From JANRKN01 sp033763435 (GTDB lineage: Bacteria > Planctomycetota > Phycisphaerae > Phycisphaerales > UBA1924), in assembly GCA_033763435.1 (NCBI GenBank), contig JANRKN010000005.1, positions 1 to 18,256 of the forward strand: DNA of 18,256 bases, written 5' to 3'. Numbering within the stretch: position 1 is the stretch's first letter; every line of letters starts with the position of its first letter. Positions 7,714 to 14,634 of this stretch are shown in pieces. A program made the position numbers and the translations under genes. The notes beneath the pieces are model-generated. The model saw only the letters and a list, made by a program, of their open reading frames with translations. It was not told the origin of the DNA and searched no databases.

Positions 7714-9978
7714 TCAGACGAGGTCAAAGCGGTCGAGGTTCATCACCTTCGTCCACGCGGCGACGAAGTCGCGCACGAACTTCTCCAGCCCGTCGGCGCA
7801 GGCATAGACCTCGGCGAGCGCCCGCAGCTCGGAGTGCGCGCCGAAGATCAGGTCCACGCGCGTGCCCGTCCAGCGCACCTGCCCGGTCGCGCGGTCGAAG
7901 CCCTCGAAGGTCTGGGCGTCGGGCGAGGTCGGGCGCCAATCGGTGCGCATATCGAGCAGGTTGACGAAGAAGTCGTTGCTGAGCGTGCCGGGGCGCTGCG
8001 TGAACACGCCGTGCGTCCGGCCCGCGGTGTTGGCACCCAGCACGCGGAGCCCCCCCACCAGCGCCGTCATCTCGGGCGCGGTGAGCGTGAGAAGCTGCGC
8101 GCGATCGACGAGCATTTCCTCGGCCGACACGCGGAACGTGCGCTTGGCATAGTTCCTGAATCCATCGGCCTCGGGCTCGAGCACAGCGAACGACGCGGCG
8201 TCGGTCTGCTCTGCGCTCGCGTCCACCCGCCCGGGCGTGAAGGGCACCGCGATGCTCACGCCCGCGCGCTTGGCGGCATCCTCCACCGCGACGCACCCGC
8301 CCAGCACGATCAGATCCGCCAGCGACACGTGCTTGCCTGTCGTTTGGCCCGACGATTGGCCCGAAGCCTTGAACGCCGCCTGGATCTCCGCGAGCTTCTT
8401 CAGCACCAGCGCGAGCTGCTGGGGCTGATTGACCTCCCAGGAGTTCTGCGGCGCGAGCCTGATCCGCGCGCCGTTGGCCCCGCCGCGCTTGTCCGAGTTG
8501 CGGTACGTCGACGCCGACGCCCACGCGACGCTCACGAGCTGCGCCGTCGTGAGGCCCGAGGCGAGGATCTGCGCCTTGAGCGCCGCGACGTCGGCATCGC
8601 TGAGCTTGGGGCCCTGCGCCGCGGGGAGCGGGTCCTGCCAGATCAGATCTTCCTTCGGAACCTCGGGGCCGAGATAGCGCACGCGCGGGCCCATGTCGCG
8701 GTGCGTGAGCTTGAACCACGCGCGGGCGAAGGCGTCGGCGAACTGATCGGGGTTCGCGAGGAACCGCCGCGAGATCTTCTCGTACGCCGGGTCAAGGCGC
8801 AGCGAGAGGTCGGTCGTGAGCATCGACGGCGCGTGCTTGAGGTTCGGGTCGTGCGCGTCGGGAACGGTGCCCGCGCCCGCGTTGTTCTTGGGGCGCCACT
8901 GGTGCGCGCCCGCGGGGCTCTTGGTGAGTTCCCAGTCATACTTGAAGAGGTTTTCGAGATAGTTCATGCCCCACTTGGTGGGCGTGGTGGTCCAGGTGAC
9001 CTCAAGGCCGCTGGTGATCGTGTCCTTGCCCATGCCCGAACGGAAGGCGCTCTTCCAGCCGAGGCCCTGCTGTTCGATGGGCGCGGCCTCGGGCTCGGGC
9101 CCGAGCAGCTTCGCGTCGCCCGCGCCGTGACACTTGCCGAACGTGTGCCCGCCCGCGATGAGCGCGACGGTTTCTTCATCGTTCATGGCCATGCGCGCGA
9201 AGGTCTCGCGGATGTCGCGCGCCGCGGCGAGCGGGTCGGGGTTGCCGTTGGGCCCTTCGGGGTTGACGTAGATCAGGCCCATCTGCACGGCCGCGAGGGG
9301 GCTCTCGAGCTGGCGATCGCCCGTGTAGCGGTTGTCGGCGAGCCACGTTCTCTCGGTGCCCCAGTAGATGTCCTGCTCGGGCTCCCACGTGTCGGGGCGC
9401 CCGCCGCCGAAGCCGAACGTGCTGAAGCCCATGGATTCGAGCGCGACGTTGCCCGCGAGGATCATGAGGTCAGACCACGAGATCTTCGCGCCGTACTTCT
9501 GCTTGATGGGCCAGAGCAGTCGGCGGGCCTTGTCGAGGTTGACGTTGTCGGGCCAACTGTTGAGGGGGGCAAAGCGCTGCGCGCCGCTGCTGGCGCCACC
9601 GCGCCCGTCGGCGGTGCGATAGGTGCCCGCGCTGTGCCAGGCCATGCGGATGAAGAAGGGGCCGTAGTGCCCGAAGTCGGCGGGCCACCACGGCTGCGAG
9701 TCGGTCATCACCGCGTGCAGATCACGCTTAAGCGCGGCAAAGTCGAGCGACTTGAACGCGCGCGCATAGTCAAACCCCGCGCCCATCGGATCAGACTTGG
9801 CCGAATGCTGGCGGAGAATGTTGAGCTTGAGCGCGTTGGGCCACCAGTCCTGATTCGTCGTGCCGCGGGGCCGGCCGTGCCCGAAAGGACAGCCGCCGGA
9901 AGCCTGTGCGGCCTGCTGTGCGGCGGTGGTCTGCGTCTCGTAGGCCTGCGGCTTGGACCCGTTCTGGTGGCTCGTCAT
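7714..9978 (-). CDS. katG: Catalase-peroxidase KatG
   Basis: This 754-residue haem enzyme breaks down hydrogen peroxide by catalase and broad peroxidase activity. The distal haem site is RMAWHSAG (Arg111, Trp114, His115) and the proximal ligand is His278 in GGHTFGKCHG. The residues of the family's Met-Tyr-Trp cross-link are all present: Trp114, Tyr237 in YVNPEGPNG and Met263 in RMAMND. The C-terminal, haem-free copy of the fold is complete (SDKRGGANG with the mobile Arg region, ending KVMNLDRFDLV), and length is normal for the family. AAGGAA lies seven bases before the ATG. There is no signal peptide, so it should act in the cytoplasm as a dimer. No oxyR, perR or fur gene is adjacent. The 212 bp upstream, after the preceding same-strand gene, probably contains its promoter, but I could not fix -35/-10 boxes or a known peroxide-regulator site there. 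Confidence 0.98.
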   Translation of the reverse strand: MTSHQNGSKPQAYETQTTAAQQAAQASGGCPFGHGRPRGTTNQDWWPNALKLNILRQHSAKSDPMGAGFDYARAFKSLDFAALKRDLHAVMTDSQPWWPADFGHYGPFFIRMAWHSAGTYRTADGRGGASSGAQRFAPLNSWPDNVNLDKARRLLWPIKQKYGAKISWSDLMILAGNVALESMGFSTFGFGGGRPDTWEPEQDIYWGTERTWLADNRYTGDRQLESPLAAVQMGLIYVNPEGPNGNPDPLAAARDIRETFARMAMNDEETVALIAGGHTFGKCHGAGDAKLLGPEPEAAPIEQQGLGWKSAFRSGMGKDTITSGLEVTWTTTPTKWGMNYLENLFKYDWELTKSPAGAHQWRPKNNAGAGTVPDAHDPNLKHAPSMLTTDLSLRLDPAYEKISRRFLANPDQFADAFARAWFKLTHRDMGPRVRYLGPEVPKEDLIWQDPLPAAQGPKLSDADVAALKAQILASGLTTAQLVSVAWASASTYRNSDKRGGANGARIRLAPQNSWEVNQPQQLALVLKKLAEIQAAFKASGQSSGQTTGKHVSLADLIVLGGCVAVEDAAKRAGVSIAVPFTPGRVDASAEQTDAASFAVLEPEADGFRNYAKRTFRVSAEEMLVDRAQLLTLTAPEMTALVGGLRVLGANTAGRTHGVFTQRPGTLSNDFFVNLLDMRTDWRPTSPDAQTFEGFDRATGQVRWTGTRVDLIFGAHSELRALAEVYACADGLEKFVRDFVAAWTKVMNLDRFDLV

Positions 9979-10190
9979 GTCGTGGTTCCTTCACACACGC
10001 GGACGCAGAACGCGCCCGCTGCGGAAGCTTAGGGGCGTGGTCTTGCGCAGGTCGGCGCTTGGCCTTAGGGACGTCGGCCGGGTGCCCCGACTCGCGTGAC
10101 GGAGCGAAGCGACGTCCGTGCGTCGGGTGGAGTGCCCCGGAACCCACCCCAGACCAAGCCGCTCAAGCGTGGGGCCAGCGACTTTCGAAA

Positions 10191-10886
10191 TCACGCCTTT
10201 GGCGTCGATCGGTTCACACGGGCTCGTCTCACCCCGATGCCGATCATCGCGATCAAGGCGAACAGATTGAACACGGCCGATCCTGCGACGGGCGAAAAGA
10301 GTGAAGCGACGAGGATGACGAGCTCTTGTGCCTCCGCTGGCGGGCTTGCGATCATCCAGACCGCGATCGTCGTGTTCAACAGTCCCTGCACGCCCGCGAG
10401 CAAAGTCACGCCGAAGATCCAGAGCATCCGATTCACGCGGCGCACGAGCAGCGAGATCGACCAGGCGAGCCAGAGCGCCGCCACCACGGCGAAGCACGCG
10501 AGAAGCGAGAACATCGACCATTCCAGCCCAAGCCACAGGGATGCCACGAACAGCGGAGCGTGCGCCGCGAGCAGCGCGCCGGAAACTCGCCCCCACCAGC
10601 GCGGGTCCATGCGTGTGGGGTGTACCCAGGTGACCCGGGCGCTGCTGCCGCACTCGGGGCAGGCCGCGTCGGAGTCGAGTCCATTCAGCGTGTAGCTGCA
10701 AAGGCCGCAGCGGGGGCCGACGTCCTGTGCGCGTAGGGGTTGAGGGCCCGCCACCCAGCCCAGCGCGAACGCGAAGGCCGGCACAAGTAGGAAGACGAAA
10801 ATGGTCACGCCGAACACTTCGATACAACATTGTATCGCGCGCCTATGTGACGCGGCCGTGGCGGTCGCCGCACCGAAGCCCCGCAC
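10191..10886 (-). CDS. Zinc-ribbon membrane protein, about five transmembrane helices
   Basis: 231 residues if translation starts at the GTG at 10884-10886, one base after the TAG of the glucanase gene; GGGAG inside that gene's last codons lies four bases ahead and would allow coupled translation. A hydrophobic helix (about residues 26-46) is followed by a zinc ribbon with Cys60-x2-Cys63-x12-Cys76-x2-Cys79 and a YTLNGL motif between the pairs. About four more transmembrane segments follow (about 102-121, 125-150, 155-178 and 190-220). This ribbon next to membrane helices is frequent in Planctomycetota proteins of unknown function. An alternative GTG start at 10815-10817 (Val24) would leave the first helix intact and put the palindrome at 10820-10837 upstream of the gene. 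Function is unknown; co-transcription with the glucanase gene is likely but does not prove a shared role. Confidence 0.75.
   Translation of the reverse strand: MRGFGAATATAASHRRAIQCCIEVFGVTIFVFLLVPAFAFALGWVAGPQPLRAQDVGPRCGLCSYTLNGLDSDAACPECGSSARVTWVHPTRMDPRWWGRVSGALLAAHAPLFVASLWLGLEWSMFSLLACFAVVAALWLAWSISLLVRRVNRMLWIFGVTLLAGVQGLLNTTIAVWMIASPPAEAQELVILVASLFSPVAGSAVFNLFALIAMIGIGVRRARVNRSTPKA
10820..10837. promoter_or_regulatory. 18-bp palindrome, candidate operator or promoter
   Basis: CGATACAACATTGTATCG is a perfect inverted repeat of CGATACAA and TTGTATCG around CA, AT-rich within very GC-rich surroundings. On the minus strand it contains TACAAT, matching five of six bases of a -10 box, but no good -35 box lies 16-18 bases upstream. 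It is inside the membrane-protein gene if that starts at GTG 10886, or directly ahead of it if Val24 (10815-10817) is the true start. Confidence 0.35.
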
Positions 10887-10887
10887 C

Positions 10888-13761
10888 CTACTCCCGCATC
10901 GGCGCCGCGGGCGTGATCGGCACGACCGTGCGCGCGGGGCTCTGCCAGTACACCACGCGCCCCGGGGGCACGCTCACGCGCGCGCCATCGCTGAAGCGCG
11001 CCGTGATCTCCGCCGCGCCCGGGTTCCACACGAAGCGGTGCGAGGTCGTGCCCTGACGGAAGGCCGCGAATGTCGGCACATCCGCGCGCACGCTCGTGTC
11101 CACGCGCCCCACGCGCCGGAGCGTGCTGATCCAGTGCTCCGTGAACGCGCGCGAGGCGCCTTCTTCCGAGCTCGCGTTGGGCGAGCCGCTCATCCACGCG
11201 TACGCGGCCTTCGCGTCGGCGAGCGCCAGCATTCCGTGGTTGATGTCCAGCCACGCGGGCGTGAAGCCCGCCGCGGACGCCTGCAGAATCGCCCAGTTCT
11301 TCAGCAGCGCGTCGGGCCTGCGGCCGAGGTACGTCGACGCGGTGGTGATCGGCAGGAAGTTGATGCCATGGATCTGCCACGGGTTCGCGGTGAACCACGT
11401 CGCGTACTCCGCGCCGTAGCACCAGATCAGCCCCGCCATGCGCCGGGGAACGTTCGCGGGGTACACGGCGTTGTCGGCGTCGAACCAGTACTGCTCGATC
11501 GCGCGCGCCTCGACCGCGTACAGCATCGCGCCCAGGTCGCGCACGGCGGGCTGGCCCGTCGTCGCGCCCCACAGAAAGCACGCCGCGGCAAAGTTCATCG
11601 ACTCCGACGAGCTCTCCTGGTTGTTGCCCGCGAAGAAGTTCGCATGCCCCGAGGCGTACGAATGGCCCGCGTACGGATCGAACGCGCGCAGGACCGGAAA
11701 GCGCGTGTCGGCGCGGTCGTAGTTCGCGGCATCGCGGATGAGCAGGTCGACCATCGGGCCATAGGCCTGCGCCCAGGCGGGATCGACGCGCGCGAGCGCC
11801 GCCGCGGCCATGATGAAATAGCCGTAGTGGAAGTGATGGTCGTTGAGCTCGCTGCCCAGGCCGAAGGATGCCGGGTGCGCGATCATCGTGCGCCACGCGG
11901 CGTTGTAGGCAAACGCGCGCACGTCACCAGCAGCACCACCGCCCCCACCGCCCCCACCGTTTCCGCCCGCGCGATCGAAGCGGAGCGAATCAAGCCGCAT
12001 GAGCTCGCCGGGATAAGGCGAGGAGATGGACAGGTAGAGGTCCTGCACGCCGGTCGCCGCGGCGCCCGCGCTGGAGACGCCGAGCGGAAGCTCGACCCAC
12101 GTGCCGACGCCCCCGGTGCCGCCGACGCCGCCGCTGGCGAGCACGGGCCCCGTGCGGCTGCCCGCGCGCACCTCAAACAGCCCGCTGCCCGCGGTGCCCG
12201 AGGCGTAGGTGATGAGCAGGCGCGTGGGCACGCCCTGCGCAAAGTCCACGCCGGGGATCTTCAGCCACGACGAACCGCCGAAGCCCAGCACGGCCTGGCC
12301 CGAGGGCGAGGGGCCGATCGTGAGCCCGCCGCTGGACTCGGTGAACGTTTCGATCTGCACGGGCGAGTACGCGCTGACTCCGCCCCCACCACCACCGCCG
12401 CCGCCGCTGCCACCCCCGCCGTTCTGGGTCGCGCCCGCGGTGAACCAGTCGGAGAGTTCCGTGCGCAGGAAGCTGATGAAGCGTTCGCGCGCGGGCGCGT
12501 GCCCGGCCTGCTCCGCGAGCGGGATGAGCTGCGCGATGCGCCCGTAGTTCTTGCCCGCGAAGTAACTGTCGCCCGCGGGGTTCAGGTTCGGCTCGCGGTA
12601 CACGCGGTCGACCAGCTCCCACAGGCGCGTGCGGCCCAGCGCGCCCGTCGCGGGAAACTCGGGCACGAGGCCGTGGAACTCGTACTCGGACACCACCTCG
12701 CTCGCCGCGGCGAGCTTCGCCTCGCCCCGCGCCGTGTTGTACGACATGCCCAGCGTCGGCGCACCGCTGTTGAGCCACGCGTGCCGGAAGATCGCAACCA
12801 GCGGCGTCGTGTTCGCACCCTCGCGCGCCTGAGTGATGAACCGATTGCGCAGCGTGACCTTCGACGCCCCGGCATCAAACGCCCACTCCGCGCGCGTGTC
12901 CGTCACGAACGCGAACGCGTGCTGCGCGAACAGCGCGAGCTGCGAGGGCAGATCGCCCGCGCCCGGCCCCGCGCCCGCCCCAACCCCGGGCAGCGCCGCG
13001 ATGGAGAAGTAGCCCTTGCCCGCGAGGTCTGAGCGCGCGACGCCCGCGGAGACGGTCCACGTCGCGCCCGCGGGCGCGAACAGGCCGAAGGGCGCGCCGC
13101 CGATCGTGACGCCCAGCGTGTTGCCCGCGTTGAACCACACCGTCGCGGGCCCGGCGGCGGCATTGAAGCGCACCTCGGCGTTCCCGCCCGCACACTCGAA
13201 CGACGCGAACGGCGAGCCCCGCGCGAGAAACGCGCGCAGCGTCCGGCCCGAACTTGCGCCCTGGCCCGTCCAGCGTGCGATCACCGACCAGTCGCCCGCG
13301 CCATCGACCGCGAGCGCACCCGCGCTCAGCCCCGACACGCCCACGCGCAGCGCCGTCTGACCCACGCCCAGCGGAAAGTTGTACCCCGTCGCAAAGACCT
13401 GCGGCGCACGCACCGCGCCCACGTCCAGCCCGTCGGCCTGACCACGCACCGCCAGCGGCAGCGGATACATCGGCAGCCCGTGCGTGTTGCCCGTGTCGCG
13501 CGCGAAGATCAGCGACGACCACCACTCGTTCGTCCGCGGCGCGCCGACGTAGTTCGCACTCACCCGCGGTTGCACCGCCGCGCCCGCCGTGTTCACGGGG
13601 CGCTCATGCCCCGCGGGCGTGTCGGCGTAGTACGAACCCGCACCGGCGGGTACCACGCTCTGCGCGCACGCCGACTGCGCCAGCGCGAACATCGACACCA
13701 GCGCCAAGGCCCGCCCCGCGAAGCCCGCGGCCGAGCAAGTCACGCGATGAATTCCGACCAT
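10888..13761 (-). CDS. Secreted GH81 endo-beta-1,3-glucanase with inserted CBM6-like module
   Basis: 957 residues from the ATG at 13759-13761, which has GGAG seven bases upstream and begins a signal peptide (hydrophobic core about 14-30, likely cleavage after Ala33 in SACA/QS). A further 36 upstream codons are open but lack these signs. The enzyme should cut beta-1,3-glucan (laminarin, callose, fungal or algal glucan) outside the cytoplasm. The N-terminal beta-sandwich carries NEWWSSLIF and the GLPMYPLPL region. The helical catalytic part has LNDHHFHYGYF (Asp641), FDPYAGHSYASG and GNNQESSSES (Glu716, Glu720), the GH81 hallmarks with the catalytic acid and base. Between them, residues about 462-598 resemble a CBM6 beta-sandwich (SSWLKIPGVDF, SGLFEVRAGS, QDLYLSIS, LDSLRFDR). 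This module is flanked by glycine linkers at 448-461 and 599-609 and interrupts the GH81 sequence between SDWFTAG and AWRTMIAH. Regulation is not visible. Confidence 0.9.
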   Translation of the reverse strand: MVGIHRVTCSAAGFAGRALALVSMFALAQSACAQSVVPAGAGSYYADTPAGHERPVNTAGAAVQPRVSANYVGAPRTNEWWSSLIFARDTGNTHGLPMYPLPLAVRGQADGLDVGAVRAPQVFATGYNFPLGVGQTALRVGVSGLSAGALAVDGAGDWSVIARWTGQGASSGRTLRAFLARGSPFASFECAGGNAEVRFNAAAGPATVWFNAGNTLGVTIGGAPFGLFAPAGATWTVSAGVARSDLAGKGYFSIAALPGVGAGAGPGAGDLPSQLALFAQHAFAFVTDTRAEWAFDAGASKVTLRNRFITQAREGANTTPLVAIFRHAWLNSGAPTLGMSYNTARGEAKLAAASEVVSEYEFHGLVPEFPATGALGRTRLWELVDRVYREPNLNPAGDSYFAGKNYGRIAQLIPLAEQAGHAPARERFISFLRTELSDWFTAGATQNGGGGSGGGGGGGGGVSAYSPVQIETFTESSGGLTIGPSPSGQAVLGFGGSSWLKIPGVDFAQGVPTRLLITYASGTAGSGLFEVRAGSRTGPVLASGGVGGTGGVGTWVELPLGVSSAGAAATGVQDLYLSISSPYPGELMRLDSLRFDRAGGNGGGGGGGGAAGDVRAFAYNAAWRTMIAHPASFGLGSELNDHHFHYGYFIMAAAALARVDPAWAQAYGPMVDLLIRDAANYDRADTRFPVLRAFDPYAGHSYASGHANFFAGNNQESSSESMNFAAACFLWGATTGQPAVRDLGAMLYAVEARAIEQYWFDADNAVYPANVPRRMAGLIWCYGAEYATWFTANPWQIHGINFLPITTASTYLGRRPDALLKNWAILQASAAGFTPAWLDINHGMLALADAKAAYAWMSGSPNASSEEGASRAFTEHWISTLRRVGRVDTSVRADVPTFAAFRQGTTSHRFVWNPGAAEITARFSDGARVSVPPGRVVYWQSPARTVVPITPAAPMRE
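11935..11967 (-). repeat. Polyglycine-coding tract, C-terminal side of the CBM insert
   Basis: Residues 599-609 of the glucanase are glycines with one Asn (601). They are encoded by mixed GGT, GGG, GGC and GGA codons, so the tract is not a pure triplet repeat. It forms the exit linker from the inserted carbohydrate-binding module back into the GH81 catalytic part. Confidence 0.85.
12379..12420 (-). repeat. Polyglycine-coding tract, N-terminal side of the CBM insert
   Basis: Fourteen codons encode four glycines, one serine and nine glycines (residues 448-461 of the glucanase). Together with the tract at 11935-11967 it brackets the CBM6-like module. Glycine codons are mixed but include short GGT and GGC runs, which may allow slippage. 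Confidence 0.85.
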
Positions 13762-13997
13762 GCCCGAACTCCACACGCGGCGGCCCCCCGCCCGCGGCGG
13801 ATCTGCCCGCCCAGCATACCCGATCGCCCTCCGCACGCCAACAGCGAGTGATGCCACCGTGCATCGCACATTGACCGAGCGAGCGACGGGTTTCCGGACG
13901 AGCGGAGGCCCCGGGGCCCAAGCGACCCTTGGGGCGCAAGCGAATCTCTATCGCGTGGCGGGCAGAGGTCGGTAGACTGGGAGGGGAAGGATGGCCG
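13762..13997. other. Divergent region between the glucanase and the sigma factor gene
   Basis: These 236 bp separate divergent starts and should contain both promoters. GGAG at 13769-13772 serves the glucanase start. AAGGA at 13987-13991, six bases before GTG 13998, serves the sigma factor. A TTGACC hexamer at 13871-13876 could be a -35 box for the sigma operon, but no matching -10 box is found 16-18 bases further on. TAGACT at 13973-13978 looks like a -10 box but would place the transcript start almost on the ribosome binding site. No operator is evident. Confidence 0.4.
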
Positions 13998-14621
13998 GTG
14001 GCTCACGAGACTGCGTTGGCGCTGCGGACAACGACCAAGCTGCTCGACGATCTCCGCGTGCCGGGGAACGAGCCGGCGTGGCTGCACATCGATCATCGCT
14101 ATCGCCCGGTGATCGCGGGGCTGGCGCTGCGGCTTGGGCTCTCGCAGGCCGACGCGGAGGAGGTCGCGCAGCAGACGCTGGCCGAGTTTGTCCGCGCGTA
14201 CCGCGAGGGGCGCTACGACCGCAGCAAGGGGCGCCTGAGCAGTTGGATCCTGGGCATCGCGCACCACACGGCGCTGCGGCTGATGCGCGAATCGCGCGGC
14301 GAGGTCCACCCGGGCGCGACGGCCATGAGCGCGACGCCCGACCCCGCGGGCAGCCCCGATTCGCTGCGGAAAATCTGGGCCGACGAGCGCGACCGCTCGA
14401 TCGTCTCGCGCGCGATGACGCTCCTGCGCGAGGACTCGGACACCGACGACCGCACGCTGCTGGCGTTTGAACTCGTCGCGATGCGCGGCGTGCCCGCGAC
14501 CGAGGCAGCGCAGCAGGCGGGCATGAGCGTCGAGCAGGTGTACGTCGCGAAAAGCCGCATCACCAAGCGCCTCAGGCGCATCGTCGAGGATCTCACGGAC
14601 GCGTTCGAACGGGACGACTGA
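13998..14621 (+). CDS. ECF-type RNA polymerase sigma factor
   Basis: 207 residues from GTG 13998, chosen because AAGGA lies six bases upstream; the frame could be opened earlier only from a TTG at 13929 with no ribosome binding site. Sigma region 2 spans about residues 31-98: YRPVIAGLALRLGL, then DAEEVAQQTLAEFV (core binding and -10 recognition helices) and GRLSSWILGIAHHTALRLMR. A short acidic/Ser-rich linker leads to region 4 (about 145-200), a helix-turn-helix with ATEAAQQAGMSVEQVYVAKSRITKRLRRI that would read the -35 element. It directs RNA polymerase to its own target promoters. The stop is 13 bp before the kinase gene, so the two form one operon; the kinase and its zinc motif are the likely controllers of this factor, as inferred from neighbourhood. 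No classical separate anti-sigma gene is present. Confidence 0.92.
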   Translation: MAHETALALRTTTKLLDDLRVPGNEPAWLHIDHRYRPVIAGLALRLGLSQADAEEVAQQTLAEFVRAYREGRYDRSKGRLSSWILGIAHHTALRLMRESRGEVHPGATAMSATPDPAGSPDSLRKIWADERDRSIVSRAMTLLREDSDTDDRTLLAFELVAMRGVPATEAAQQAGMSVEQVYVAKSRITKRLRRIVEDLTDAFERDD

Positions 14622-14634
14622 ACCGCACACACGC

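Noticed and set aside
9031..9105. Possible loss of the KatG adduct methionine, since the segment before GLGWKS reads EQQ where some homologues have EQM
   Set aside because: Counting back 15 residues from the proximal histidine places the cross-linking Met at residue 263 in RMAMND, which is present; the EQQ change is not at the adduct site.
7426..10032. 868-codon plus-strand open frame opposite katG
   Set aside because: KatG on the other strand is unmistakable with all catalytic residues; the opposite frame is Arg/Val/Gly-rich with no recognisable domain and overlaps the end of the helicase gene.
10125..10149. Hairpin GGGTGG/CCACCC as terminator after the membrane-protein gene
   Set aside because: The stem is 6 bp with a 13-base loop and no T run follows on the minus strand, so it does not meet the pattern of an intrinsic terminator.
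9979..10190. Peroxide-regulator (OxyR, PerR or Fur-like) site upstream of katG
   Set aside because: I looked for the usual AT-rich dyads and a -35/-10 pair and found none; only two CCCTAAG copies on the minus strand, too weak to call.
10801..13032. 743-codon plus-strand open frame opposite the GH81 gene
   Set aside because: It is antisense to a protein with a signal peptide and GH81 motifs; its composition is that of a GC-rich shadow frame.
13762..13869. 36-codon N-terminal extension of the glucanase
   Set aside because: The ATG at 13761 has a good ribosome binding site and begins a normal signal peptide; the extension would bury that signal and is Arg-rich.
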